64,000 bases of DNA from Leuctra nigra (GCA_934045905.1 OW203764.1:27206954-27270953); one strand, 5' to 3'; shown: positions 31,501 through 43,644, counted from the stretch's first letter. The notes: a model not told the origin generated them from the sequence alone. Made by a program: numbers and translations.

Positions 31501-34253
31501 GGGGGGGGGGGGGGGGAGCCCCAAAGAGAATTTTCCTCAAGTTCAACACTTTTTGTTCTAATAAAAGCCTTAATTTTTCTCCATTATTTTACATTTCCAG
31601 ATTTTTTGCGTTATTCTTCAATATTTGTTATTTCATGCTTCAAATACAATTCAAATTTCTAAAATTATAAGTTTTTCTTAGCAAATCAATAGAATATTTG
31701 GTTTTATGTATTAAGACGGCATGGGTAGTGAGTTTGACCTTGAAGAGTTTTTTAATCGATTTTTATCAATATCTTTTACCAATGTAATTGTTAACAAAAT
31801 AAGGCTTTGTACGAGTATTCAGAACAGTTCAATGAAAATAATTCCATAGCTTGTAATAGTCTATTAGATTTACTTTGTCCTACAGACGTTTAGTGCCCGA
31901 AAATTAGTAAAATTATGGCACTAAACATCTGTTGGACAAAATAAAACTAATAACTTATTTCAAACTATGAAATTATTTTCATTGAACAGTTCTGAATACT
32001 CGTACGAAGCCCTATTTTCTTAACAATTACATTGGTAAAAGATATTGATAAAAATCGATTAAAAAACTCTTCAAGGCCACGCTCACTACTCAGCCCTCTT
32101 AAATAACATCTTTATGACACCTCAACTGGCATTTTTTTTTAAAAGTCATGATTTATACGAAAATTGTGTATACGCCCTTAAGTGGCCCATACACGGTCAA
32201 TCTTGCATGACAAACTTACTTGACAAGCCCGGCATGACGGCATGACAAACCTGAACAACGCCCACACACGTTCAATTTAGGTTTGACAGTTCAGACCTTT
32301 GGGGTCATGCGCACTTTATTGCGCAACTTCCAAACAACTACAAAACAGCAAAACAGCTGAGTGAGCTGAAAGGTCACGTGCTCCGGCTCTGCAATCTGAT
32401 TGGCTATTTATGTTCAAGCAAGATTGATGACTCCACACACATCAAACTTGCTTGTCGTCTTGCATGAGCATGAAGTGCCCCACACACGGTCAATCTTACT
32501 TGACGACTTGCATGACAAGCCCGGCATGACATGCTAATTTGATCGTGTGTGGAGCAGATTTGATGGCTTGTCAAGCCTGGAATTTGGCTTGAAGGAGTTC
32601 CAACAGAAACTGAAATCGAGCTTCATGCTCATGCAAGACGACAAGCAAGTTTGACGTGTGTGGAGTCATCAATCTTGCTTGAACATAAATAGCCAATCAG
32701 CATGCAGAGCCGGAGCACGTGACCTTTCAGCTCACTCAGCTGTTTTGCTGTTTTGTAGTTGTTTGGAAGTTGCGCAATAAAGTGCGCATGACCCCAAAGG
32801 TCTGAACTGTCAAACCTAAATTGAACGTGTGTGGGCGTTGTTCAGGTTTGTCATGCCGTCATGCCGGGCTTGTCAAGTAAGTTTGTCATGCAAGATTGAC
32901 CGTGTATGGGCCACTTAAAGCTCGATTTCAGTTTCTGTTGGAACTCCTTCAAGCCAAATTCCAGGCTTGACAAGCCATCAAATCTGCTCCACACACGATC
33001 AAATTAGCATGTCATGCCGGGCTTGTCATGCAAGTCGTCAAGTAAGATTGACCGTGTGTGGGGCACTTTATACAGCGTATACCCCAACAGTTATTTACGG
33101 GATACGCACAGGTCACAAAAACAATATTTATGTATACTACGGCGTATACCCTCGACTACACCACTGAGCAGAAGCAATCCCAGTTGTAATTTACTGTGTA
33201 AGTTATTTATTATAAATGCATTTGATGGAAGCATTTAATGACGTTTAAATTATGAGATAGTAGGGACTATAATGAGGAACTGTGGAGAGATATTTACAAC
33301 ACATTTACTCAGCTGTTACATTTCACCCTGCTCAACTAACGTTCAATCAAATTTAAATTCAAAGTGAACCATTTTCGTCATAAAGCTAATCGGATTTCAG
33401 AGTTTCACTCGAAACGGAGTTTCATTGGTTAGAAATTAAAAATGCCCAATTTGAATTGTATAGGCAGCGTGTTTAGACAACAGATGGCACTGCAAAAGTA
33501 CCGACAGAGCCACCTAATCTGTGGGAAGGAAGCTTACCTTTTGGCAAGGCGTCCAAGTCGCTGCAGTTATATGTTATGTTGCTGCACATATTACGCATTA
33601 TCAATTCTTAAAATGTACACAAGTTTATCTAATGTTTATTCGCCTACAAAATATTAACAACAAAGTGTTCACAATTTCACTGAATCTGATCACAATATTA
33701 ATTTGCGCGACTTAGTTTGATTCCGAAATATTTTGAGTACATTTGTTGACATCTGATCGGTTGCTAGGTCACGGCCAATGAGAAATAAAACAGTTGACGA
33801 TCTTCCCACAAATGTTGCTAATTTCTCTCACTCGTGGCGAACACTCGGTGCCTATAGTGATGTGATAGTATGAAGATCCGCCGGTCACTTCTTCGAGTTT
33901 TTTTTTATATGGACACAATATTCTGTGAATAATTTATTTCTAAAAACATCTTACCTTATCTATATTTAGGTTCATCGCGATTATTACAATTTACAATTCC
34001 AATATTCAATCTATTTTACAAGGGCGCTTAGACCAAGGTCAGACTAATATTCGCTGCTACTTGATTCATGAGATGAACATGTGGAAGTGTGGGACAAGGA
34101 TGCCGCCACGAGATTGCAAGAGATTGTCTCGAGGGGTTGGCACGTCTTGTGTAGTGATTCTAAGCTGTGTGTTGCACGTTGCAGGGACAACTGGACTACG
34201 AGCTTCAACAGAATGACAACATATTGTTCATTTCCACTCTACATGGAGGCTGA
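28525..34253 (+). CDS. URM1: URM1 ubiquitin-related modifier, 5 coding exons
   Basis: Coding exons are 28525-28574, 30010-30080, 30232-30313, 30412-30460 and 34185-34253, all with GT..AG borders and consistent phases, giving 106 residues (human 101). Key blocks are [55 protein letters not shown] and [20 protein letters not shown]. The protein ends in the diglycine required for activation. The E1-like UBA4/MOCS3 adenylates and thiocarboxylates this end. Urm1 then donates sulfur to CTU1/CTU2 for 2-thiolation of U34 in Lys, Glu and Gln tRNAs, and can modify proteins. The last intron is 3.7 kb and full of mobile elements. The splice junctions at residues 17 (G), 41 (W) and 68 (V) split codons and rejoin correctly. 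Confidence 0.97.
28862..29016. mobile_element. TTA-flanked MITE in URM1 intron 1
   Basis: The ends GGCCCGGAATAACCAAAGTT and, inverted, GGCCGGTATTACCAAAGTTA are flanked by ATTA on both sides. About 155 bp. Similar in architecture to, but distinct in inner sequence from, the 59108-59254 family. Confidence 0.65.
29130..29402 (+). mobile_element. LINE 3' end with (ACTGAA)n tail, in URM1 intron 1
   Basis: AT-rich sequence containing TTTTCCAAATACCCTAA leads to GGAAATAAA and then six ACTGAA units (29367-29401). The element at 59876-60580 has CTTCCAAATACCCTAA and GGAAATAAACTGAACTGAAA in the same order, identifying both as 3' ends of one LINE family. Only the 3' UTR remains here. Confidence 0.65.
29654..29906. 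mobile_element. MITE with about 62-bp inverted repeats, URM1 intron 1
   Basis: GCGATTGTATAACTTCTTAG through CCAATTGATGAAAGTAA (29658-29720) is matched in inverse at about 29840-29901. Roughly 120 bp of unique AT-rich sequence separate the arms. Non-coding. Confidence 0.75.
30543..31165 (-). pseudogene. LINE reverse-transcriptase C-terminal fragment, frameshifted
   Basis: The minus strand encodes the C-terminal part of a non-LTR retrotransposon polyprotein: [16 protein letters not shown], then in another frame [33 protein letters not shown] and [18 protein letters not shown]. The order (DYCSS, then [12 protein letters not shown], then TPNYL, then YNRIP) is that of CR1/Jockey-like elements downstream of the reverse transcriptase palm. 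A frameshift near 31090 breaks it and the 5' part is missing. It lies antisense in URM1 intron 4 and is not functional. Confidence 0.75.
31173..31383. mobile_element. TA-flanked MITE (mariner/Tc1-like), copy 1
   Basis: The termini CACTCGGCCAAACAAAACTT and, inverted, CACTTGGCCAAACAAAACTT are each flanked by TA. About 211 bp, non-coding. A second copy lies at 55601-55809 with a limited number of differences. TA target duplication and CA-start ends fit Tc1/mariner-mobilised MITEs. Confidence 0.85.
31499..31516 (+). repeat. Poly-G tract
   Basis: Eighteen consecutive Gs, with GGGGGTT just upstream, in URM1 intron 4. It is capable in principle of forming a G-quadruplex in the nascent RNA. Confidence 0.9.
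31715..32098. mobile_element. Foldback MITE flanked by TTAA, URM1 intron 4
   Basis: Arms of about 190 bp pair almost end to end: GGGTAGTGAGTTTGACCTTG at the left and the inverse of CAAGGCCACGCTCACTAC at the right. The centre is near 31904. TTAA borders both sides (31711-31714 and 32099-32102), as expected for piggyBac-type insertion. Confidence 0.8.
32182..33064. mobile_element. Compound inverted-repeat element, arrangement A-X-A'-X'
   Basis: Segment A (32182-about 32468) is inverted as A' (about 32632-32914). Segment X (about 32470-32624) is inverted as X' (about 32919-33068). A and X both start with versions of one terminus, GTGGCCCATACACGGTCAAT and GTGCCCCACACACGGTCAAT. A/A' is bordered by TTAA on both sides (32178-32181 and 32915-32918). 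Two mutually exclusive hairpins are possible. No open frame of note. It lies in URM1 intron 4. Confidence 0.8.
33463..33852. mobile_element. MITE, 390 bp, TATA-flanked, copy 1
   Basis: It starts GGCAGCGTGTTTAGACAACA and ends CGAACACTCGGTGCC, imperfectly inverted. TATA borders both ends here. A second copy lies at 53957-54375 with the same order of landmarks (GTGGGAAGGAAGCTTACC, CTAATGTTTATTCGCC, GGTTGCTAGGTCACGGCC). Non-coding, in URM1 intron 4. Confidence 0.75.
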
Positions 34254-35530
34254 TGACAATATCTCACATGCAGTTATTATTCCTCATTACCTATTCAATA
34301 TGTTTATAATGCCATTCAATCATTCTTGTACTTGTACGCATTAATATATACAATCTTTTTTACGAACGTTTTTATTTATTTGAATTCTGCGGACAATTAG
34401 GGTAATACGAATGAAATGAAAGGATTTGGGCTTATTGGCTGAAATTTTGTAAAATTTGATAAAATGTTGGTCTTAAGAGTCTACGATACTTGATGAAATC
34501 CATGTTTTATGAAGCACAAAAAGGTGGCCCCTACTTTTTTCTAAACGGCTTTACCGAATGTCTTCACATTTTCACAGGTTATAGATAAAAAGTAGATCTG
34601 TGTCTCTAGTAGTCCAAAAGTTTTATTTTTTTAGTTATTTCAGGGCACAGGTGCCAAAAAGACTCTTATATTGCCCATGTTATCACTTCCTCAAAACGAG
34701 AAAATAATTGTATAATATTTTTGGTTTACTGGAGACACAGATTTACTCTTTATCTCTATGCTGTTAAATTTTGAAAACAATCGGTCAAGCCGTTAAGAGA
34801 AAAGTTGGGGCCGCCTGTTTATGGATTTTTGTGTATTTCAATATTTGAATTAAAATAACTTACTTCACTCAGTATAATATTATGCAATATCATATGCAAC
34901 ACACGATTAAATGTCACAAATGTCACGTACAACCCAGAGCAACCCAGGGGGGGGGGGGGGGGGGGGAGGGCACCACAATTTATTTTTGACAGGGGTCTTC
35001 CTCTGGTTACGCCTTTGTTCATCTCAAATTCAATTGGTATTCAATTTAATTTAATTTTGATTTTAATCATAAAGAGTGCGCTCTTTCCTGAAAAAGGGAA
35101 AAAACATGTCCAAATCTATGTTTTTTCGTAAAAGCTCTGTATTTTTTCTGTCCTTGAAGTCAATGGGCAAATGGCCTCTCTTCACCCCCCCCCCCCCCCT
35201 CCCCCCCAATATGGACGACGATCAATTGTAAATGCTTAAAATGTACTTTATAAGGCCTGGGTAGGCACAAGAAAGTCAATGTTTCAACTATTCAACGTCA
35301 CATAATGTTCTCTATCCAAAATATTCCCCATGCAGATAAGGATGTCATTAACGAGGGGCACAGCAAGGGGACAGACCTTCTGTTACCCACCTTTACAAGT
35401 CTAAAAGGAAATAGAAAATAACAATAAATTAATAATATATTAGATTTAATAAACTACCTTTCCTGGACAGAACAAGAAGAACGTCATGTAACAGTAAGTC
35501 ACCCTCCCCCCCCCCCCCCCCTACAGTCTG
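34254..35530. other. Region after URM1: 3' UTR and repeat-derived sequence with G/C tracts
   Basis: AATATA near 34343 is a possible weak URM1 poly(A) signal, about 90 bases after the stop. 34400-34820 resembles the non-coding modules seen in the Helentron-like elements (GGCTGAAATTTTGTAAAATT, CGGTCAAGCCGTTAAGAG). Homopolymer tracts occur at 34947-34966 (G20), 35185-35199 (C15) and 35506-35521 (C16). No gene recognised. Confidence 0.45.
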
Positions 35531-38500
35531 TTCGTGGACTGGTGCAGACAGCTTCGAATGAATAATGACTCACAAATTCACTTACTGCTTACAGTTCTCT
35601 TAATTTTCTACTAATAAATCTACAGCCGGTTTCCCTGGGTAACTCTCCTCACCTCTTTAATAATTTCCTCCTGGAACAGTGCAATTTGCAGCCTCCAGCT
35701 CGTAACTAAAGACATGATTAATTCATAAATATCTCTCTGGTAGAGAAATAGAATATAAAGTCATTGAAATTAGCATTTTAGCTTGTTTTGATTTCCGTAT
35801 TTGTTTCGTTGCATGTCCCATTGAAGTTAGAATGAATTTGTTATTGCCCGTCATGCTATCAGGGGGGGAAGGGGGAGATGTGTAACTTTTGATATTATGT
35901 TATTAATTATTGTTTGTATGAAATTGTTTTGATTTGAATTGTATTTTATAATTTGATTATTGATGCGGATCGGTTGAGGTCAATAGAAGTCATATGTCAA
36001 CGAACGATAATCCAGTACGAACTAACTTTTCAAATTGTTGTATCCACAGTGTTAATTTGAACAGATTCCCAAAGGTTTGATATGACATTGTTTTGCAGTG
36101 GAAATAATTAAATTAGTTTTATTTTAATGCATAGAATCATCATAATATTAATCTGGATTGACTCAATGTTCAATTTAAATCAAATTATGAAATAAACTTT
36201 TGTATTACGGAGCTTGGAGTAAAGAGTAATGGGCCAATTAAAGTTTGATGTAGCAACTGAAACCATTCAAACTGCCATCTGTACATCTATAAAACCGGCT
36301 ACATTGGACTATAGGTTAATTTGTACGAAATGCGGTTTTTCTATAGTTTTTAATATGTGTTTTTAACCCATAAAATGTCAATTGTCCAACTGCTGTTTAG
36401 TTCCAAAGTCTGCTTCCATGGCCCCAGTGTATATTCACATTGTCTCACTTTCTGCAACGTCGGTTCGTTTATTCCTGCTTGCTGATTATTACAAGCTGGT
36501 AATGAAGCCAATGTTACAAGTGGACAAACGACGAGTGGACAAACGACGAGTGGACAAATAAATTGGTGGCAAGCTCCAAGCCACGTCTGGAAGTTATAAG
36601 TTCATATTCAACCAGGATGAAATAATTCAAACTACAATTCTTTTACCGTGAGTTGATAGTCCATTTTCGTTTCGGCGAACTTTTCATATACCTACTGCAA
36701 GTGATTAACTTTTTAGCTCTCATTTGGGATTAGTGAGAAATAACAATTTAAATCGATTCCTCTCAGATCTCCGGCTAAAATAAACAACGAAAACGAATTG
36801 TTGTGCTGTCTTCGTACCAAAACAGCAGCCTGTAGCAATACGGTATCTTCAATTAGTCTCAACGATAAGTCAAACGTTCAACTCTTGGTACATTTAGACA
36901 ATGGATTTAAATGGGAGAAAATAATTTAAAATTGTCGTCCTGAAACGAGACTTGACTTATTGGGAAACACTTCATATCCTCAGTTCAGCATGATTCTGCG
37001 ACGCAACTTAGGTAAATAGAAGATTGAACGTCAAAGTATTCTAATTTTATTGTTGAGTTTTGTGAACGATGCAGCTAGTTTATAGTTTGTACAATAGGCA
37101 TACGTTTTTTTGGAAAAGGACATAGATTTACATACTTTTTGAATGTGCAATAAATTAAATATCGCTCAATAAAGAAAATGTAGTGTCTGAAAAGATTTTC
37201 AGCAATAACGAAATCAATGGAGGGCATCGTATTTTCATGTGCGAATAGTCACAGTAATTCAACATCAATAATCTCCCTCTTTACCCGAACTGTTCCCCAA
37301 CGCAATTGAATAGTTTGTTTTCGAACCCTGGCTTTGGGTTTGTTCAAGTAAGAAGTTACGTCGACTCTGCGTGTCACACAATTCTCTTATCTCGCAAGTT
37401 CTCGGCTAGGAATTGCCGCAAGTTCTCGCCCATGATAACCACGGCCTACTTGCATCCTTTGCCGCGTGGCGCGCTGCCAGCCGACCGTCTTCATTAGCAT
37501 GGGCTTCTTCACGCGTTCAAGCATTCTACAGCGGATCCAGACACAGTTTCGTTTTATAGCGACGAGAATGATAATTACTGGTTCTCGAGCTACTGCCAGA
37601 ATGGAGGGTATTTCCAAGTTCCTGGATTGCAACTGCAATAATAGCATTAAAAGTAGGTCAAAACAAATTAAAATGTTAATTGGTCTCTTCGAATTTTATG
37701 AAAAAATTATTCATTCGTGATTCGGTTTGAAAATCTTCGGTTAGAATAGATAAAACCTTTGTCATTTATAACTTCATTGTTGTAATTGATATGAAGCTAT
37801 AGCCCTGTTGGAGTAATGAAACCATGCATTGATAACACTTTAAATTAAGTAAATAACTGTACTTAACCCTTAATCAGACAACGGTCAGGTTACGTTCGAT
37901 ATAATAATATTGAGCTTAGCTTGTAGAAAAATGTATTTTTATTGTGTGATTAATAAAGAATAATCAAACTTAAATTGAAACTGAGTAAAGGAAACGGATG
38001 AGTGATGCCAATTTTATGAGCGATAAAACTAGCTTTTCATTTCACGAAGCACCAATATCTTAAAACAACATGGTTATAAAATAATATGTTTGTCTGGATA
38101 ATGATGAGTTGGATCCTTGATTTGATAGTGTTTGTTTACTGTTTCAGCAGTTTGATATTATAATATATTGAAATAATTATACAATCAATTTCTGCATTTG
38201 CTCAAGGCTGTGGGGAAAACTCTGGAAAATCACAACGGGCTGATCTGCTCGCTTCCAACGCGTAATGGTGAGCGTGGCTACCAATAGGGACTTTAATAAA
38301 TATAAACAATAGATAATAAAATAGAATACAATAGGTACTCGTATAGATGCTCTATAGAACTCGAGTTAGCGATATGATTTCCTTGACATTTCGTTGTTAT
38401 TAAATGGTTTAAACTTAATGAAAACTCATTTCTTGAAGTTGGGCACGGAGAGGAAACATAGCTATTTCTTGTATTTTTGTCCTGTTTATGACTTTCAAAA

Positions 38501-39354
38501 TCAAAATCTTTCGTCAATCGAGTGTCTCGCAGTTGCACCAACATTTGAAATGTGTCAACTTTATACCTTTCTTTAGGCCGTGTATCTCTCAGTCAAGTAA
38601 TTTTTGTAAAGAAAACGGATTTAAAATAAATTGGATGGGCCCTCGGACACCTTCTACCACTATCGTCCCATCAATATCCGACAAGAGAGATTCTTGTTTG
38701 GAATCCCAGTCGACATTTCACAGATGAACTGAGTAAGAATAACACTCCCAAGCATCTTGTCGAAGTGCTGAGTTCAGCAACGAGCTCGATTTGCGAACGT
38801 CTGTTTTGTCACCTCAGCTGTCCCCCCCCACGTGACCAAGTCCCCTGTGGCCCCAGGTTCTCATCTCGTCGCTCTCAATGACTAGCCGGCTAATCAGTGT
38901 CGGGGAGAGATGTAATAGATATTGCACCGGCCAGGAACCAAGGATTCGATACGTTCGAGAAAATTGAAAAGATATCAAATCAATTCGTACGTTTCGATAA
39001 GAAGAGAAGGAAACATCCCTGGAGAATACGCATACAGCGAGAGGAAAATACAAGGATTTGTGTTTCTCTTTATTTTCTAACAAAATTGAATGAGGTAAGT
39101 GAAGAAGAACATATAGATATAACAAACTCGACTTGATCAAACACTGCCAACATAAATCAATCTGGAACATTGTTAGATATGCGGTAACGTTTACTCCAGT
39201 GGCTGCTGAGAAGTTACTGGTTACACAGATATACGTACAAAGAATTAATTAAGCCACACTTACGTGGTTAGAGTCCCTTTTGACAAGAATGTATTTAAGA
39301 ATTTTTAAGAATTTGATAAAGTGAGATGGTTTTATTCTTAGAAAAAAGGGATAT
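35531..39354. other. Intergenic; GC-richer patch at 37370-37640 unexplained
   Basis: Mostly AT-rich. At 36526-36559 there is a three-unit GTGGACAAACGACGA repeat. At 37370-37640 a GC-richer block holds a short open frame (ATGATAACC to TAG, 37432-37494) and two CGCAAGTTCTCG motifs. It could be a promoter, enhancer or non-coding exon. Open frames on both strands at 38814-39170 are not recognisable. Confidence 0.35.
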
Positions 39355-39540
39355 TGGCATGGCAACAACCAATAACATTCCTTATAATAACCACTTAAAC
39401 TTAACTCAGTTTTTAACAGAGCACTGAAAAACCGGTAATTAGGTCCAGTTTTTCAATGCTCTGCTAAATCAGTTATATGTTAAGTGATCATTCAAAGAAT
39501 GACATTGGCTATTGCAGTGGCCATATTGAAAAACTGGACC
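39355..39540. mobile_element. Two abutting partial TTA-type MITE copies
   Basis: 39442-39540 has ends GGTCCAGTTTTTCAATGC and, inverted, GGTCCAGTTTTTCAATAT after TTA. Immediately upstream, 39355-39436 is a right half (GGCAACAACCAAT ... ACAGAGCACTGAAAAACCGG) of the same family as 58213-58372. Confidence 0.6.
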
Positions 39541-40320
39541 TTGTAAACAAATAATGCAAGTAATCACGCCTTGTGTGCAATATTCCATATTTAGAGCTCA
39601 AATCATTTGACTAAATTACTTAGTCAAAACTAATTTTCCTCCCATTGAATATATCTGTGTAAAAACAAAGTGCCTAACAACCTCACAAAACTTCTCATTA
39701 CCCTATCCTTCTCTAAACAGCTAAGATCCAGAGTTACCTTCTACTGACTTCATTATCAATATTTACCTTCCAACTTGTGGTCGGGTTACTCACGATTTAT
39801 TCATACACAACTGAAATTGACTGAGATCCTCCCAACTATTTGGTCTAAAACACACTTTATAAGTGAATTATCAGATAATACGTAATGCTGAAAGAGCTCT
39901 TTCCAGGATTCATGACGAGAGTTCATGTTTTATGGGACAAGTCACTAAATCATGCATACAGATTATTTATTAGTAAAATGTAATACATAGTTTGTAGTAC
40001 AATATAATATGTGGTTTAACATTGTGAATATTATACTACGTCCACGACAAAACTGCTGAATTTAGAAATGTACCTACTCTAAAGAGTTTCAAGAGCGGAT
40101 TTAATATTCATATAGTTGATACAGTATAATTTTTCTCAGTGATAAATATCATTAAAAACTTGTGGAGAGTAGAAGAACAAAATAACTACAACATACTTCC
40201 ACGCAGTACTTAGTAGTTAGTTCACCCGACAGTGCAATGTATCAAGACTAGAACCTCATGCAACTGCAATTACTCTTTAGTTACATTACGTCCATGACAG
40301 TTATTTTCAAGTAATAACGC
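39541..40320. other. Intergenic, nothing recognised
   Basis: AT-rich, no gene or repeat boundary recognised. Confidence 0.4.
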
Positions 40321-40514
40321 TCTTCTTGGGCTTTGCTGAGCTCTTCGTTGATGATAGAAGATTCACCGTGAAATTTCCCACCGGAGGTTACATCCAGTGG
40401 GGAATGGAGCGCTTTGAGAACTGCATGCTGATGCATTGACTCAAATCCAACAATAGAATTACTATCGGGACATCCGGACGCGTCACCTATAACTCTTCCA
40501 TTTTACCATTGTCT
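40295..40514 (-). CDS. Unrecognised candidate exon
   Basis: After a possible acceptor (GAGTTATAG at about 40490), the minus strand is open for about 65 codons. It reads GCPDSNSIVGFESMHQHAV, then LKALHSPLDVTSGGKFHG, ESSIINEELSKAQEERYYL and a stop. Composition looks protein-like (mixed polar and charged), but I recognise no family, and chance openness of this length is not rare. Treat as a lead only. Confidence 0.2.
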
Positions 40515-40569
40515 CACAATCGTTCACTTAGGGTAAACGACTGCTAGCGAGTTACATCGATGAGATTTG

Positions 40570-40918
40570 TGTTTGGGTTACTCGCGTTCTACTTAAATTC
40601 TCTAATTTGTGTTGGAGTGTCTCACATTCTATTTAAATCTTATAATTTGTGTTGGAGTTACATACATTCTACTTAAATCTTATAATTTGTGTTGGAGTTT
40701 CTCACATTCTACTTAAATCCTATAATTTGTGTTGGAGTTACATACATTCACTTAAATCTTATAATTTGTGTTGGAGTTACATACATTCTACTTAAATCTT
40801 ATAATTTGTATTGGAGTTACATACATTCTACTTAAATCCACAAATTTGTTTTGGTGTTACTTACATTCTACTTAAATCCTGTAATTTGTGATGGAGTTGA
40901 TTATTTTCCACTTATACC
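40570..40918. repeat. 40-bp minisatellite, about 8 units
   Basis: Units follow CTACTTAAATCTTATAATTT then GTGTTGGAGTTACATACATT. The first and last units are diverged, and one middle unit has lost a base or two. Some units alternate TTTCTCACATT with TTACATACATT, hinting at an 80-bp higher-order period in the first half. Confidence 0.9.
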
Positions 40919-43644
40919 TAATGATGATCGGGTCAGTGGAAAGATCGGAAGATCGGCGTATCAAAATGTCAATTAAAAAAGTAACAGAGAAGTTGATATC
41001 ATGATTTACGATATTTCCTCTATGAATATTTCGGAACTTAATAAATTCACGTCTTACAAGATGTCTTCTTATTGTCGAAGGAATAACGTCACATTTCGTG
41101 TTGTGTTCGCGTTGAAACGGGTTTTAATTTCTAAGCGACATCTCGTTGCTGCCTAACACCAACAAGACCGTCATAACCATCCCGCATGGCAAGCTTAGCA
41201 TTTCAATGGTATATATTATTTCCTCTGGAAAAGCAGACAGTCTCTCTTAAGTAAGACATCAAATAATTTCACGTTGAATGCATAAAACATGACGCAAAGT
41301 TTTCCTAATGGCAATGAATACAAGAGGAAAGTTTCGTGATGTAATTAATAGCATCGAATTGAACTTTTCGTTCAAGTTTTCTTCTACGACTCCAGAAGAA
41401 CTCGATGTGACCCGTGGACCAAGTTTTATTGTGTTATATTAAAGTACTTACAGCGTGTGCAATCCTCACTTATACATTTACAACACTTTCCTCTCTGTTT
41501 TCTTCACGTCTAGGGATTCTTAAACTAACTTTCTTATGTATACTTTTGGTGGTCTTGAGATATTGTTTCCAATATGCTTTCATATTGGTCGACTTTGCAT
41601 AATCATACATTAGCTGTGTCTGGAATTCAGTGAACTGATATACTGATATCGTTATAATCCATATCCACGAAAATGAGTATTATGCAATTGACGCGTAAAA
41701 GGGAATAGCGACACAACACAACTTCTTTTTTTGGATAAAAAATGTGATGAAGGGGATTTTGTGGGGGTAGTTTATGATCTTTCAAATTATGTTTTCGGTT
41801 GTAGGAAATATTTATACAATTCCCTATAATAAATATTTAAAAAATGGACTGCCAATCCATAAGCTCACGTTACTTTTCAAATGCAAGTACTACGATTAGG
41901 CACATTCTGGTGAGAAATTAACTGTGTAATGCCCTATTTTGCAACGTGTTTTCCTAGTCTATATTAATTGCATATCAGTGGTGTACTCAAGGTTCGAGTA
42001 TATTGACGCTACATTGAAGACATTGCAGCGCGGATAGCTGATGTAATGAATTCCTTGTGGAATATGTTAGTTGGCGGTGAGCACCTGAGATGCCGTAATT
42101 CAATTTACATATTACATTGAAGGATGATGCTATTGTAGCTGGTGTTGGTCACAACGTTTTGTCAAGTGAATACACAATGTCTTGTATTTTTAACTGTGGC
42201 CTTAGGGTGTAAGAAGACTAATCTGTTTCTGTAAATTGCAATCTATTTATTAATAAAAATCTAAGTTTCGATAAAAGTTAAATCAGCACGATGGACACTT
42301 ATCAATTATATTTTTTTTAAAAGCTACAAAATTATATAATATTGGTAAAACAGATGTGTTGAGCTGAAATAATTGTTTGCAATACTTTATGTTATATTAT
42401 AGTTATATGGTAAAATGTTTTAAGTAATTTTTTTATTTTATGAGAAACGTTGCAAATAATTTGAAATATAATGTATCTAGGGAGTTAAATATTTTTGATG
42501 TATGAAGTTATTATTTAAAATTTTATGTAATTGTGGTACACAAATAAGTAACTGTAAGTAGGCAGCATAAGTGTTGTATTCACATTAATTGTCTCAATAT
42601 CATTGCAACATTAATTCAACTAAAGTTTTCGCAATCAGCGAACCACCGCCAAACTTATCTGAGTCTCAAGAGAAGCGAAGGAAAAGAGTTTTAATCAGGT
42701 AATTTGGATGTAAATCTGCGACTGCCGGGCGGATGGAATGAAGTATTAAAATGTCAACTGTCGAGCAACTTTGCTACCAATTATCTTTAGCCTAAATGTA
42801 AGTCCTAGCTGATTGTTATCGGCCAACTCTTACTCGGTAATAAAAGTTTCCTAGTAAAACAGTAGAAAATGTATCTCGGAAATTTTGTCAACTCATTGTT
42901 ATATATAAACTTTAATTTCATAAACTAAAGTATAATAAAAGTATCAAACTTCCTTGAGATTATATGTAGCAGTAATTTAAAACGAAAACGTCCGGACTAA
43001 GTTGATGATAGCGACATAAAAAAACGAAGTTGCTATATAATTTGTAATTAGGCAAGTATGAAGTTCGAGACTATATTATAGAGAGACGGGGTTGAGCGCG
43101 GACGTGTGTGGAATATGTAGATCAGACGGTGACGCCCCCGACGGTCATCCCTGACTCTGGACAATGCCCGGCAGTGCAATATGACAGTCATGATTCAACC
43201 CTGCCCAACCCAGACGCTCGCCCCTCAATTATTCGACGTCCTGTTCCAAAACCCGACCCACAAAGTGCTCAATTCTCTTTGTAAAACAATACAGATCCTT
43301 TGTCTTCGAACGATTTTCCGAACCCTTTTTCTCAGTAAACAACTTTCTTCGTCCAGGAAAATATCAAGTATACATAAAATAGAAACTGGACGAGTCTAAT
43401 TTTAAGAAAAAAAATTAAGTCACACATTTGCTGCTGTCTAAACATTCAAAATTAGATGCTCCATTTTAGTTAGATCCCCTGCCGACACAAAAGTATTTAG
43501 AAATTGATTGGAACAATCAGATTTGGGAGTAGAACTTGAATGACCTTTAAAGGAATTTAATCAGAGAAAAGGATTCGAATTCTCATTGATTGTGAAGAAG
43601 GTTTTAATTTGATTGTAAGCCTGATAGTAGGGGAGCAAATGTAA
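40919..43644. other. Intergenic, nothing recognised
   Basis: AT-rich. A GC-richer patch at 43083-43260 has no clear exon. GTGTTTTCCTAG at about 41947-41958 recalls the Helentron terminus but lacks the rest. Confidence 0.4.

Noticed and set aside
38814..39170. 118-codon minus frame and 79-codon plus frame
   Set aside because: They overlap each other, have no recognised family and no convincing splice sites.
41940..41960. GTGTTTTCCTAG as another Helentron end
   Set aside because: Only 12 bases match and the upstream hairpin and modules are absent.
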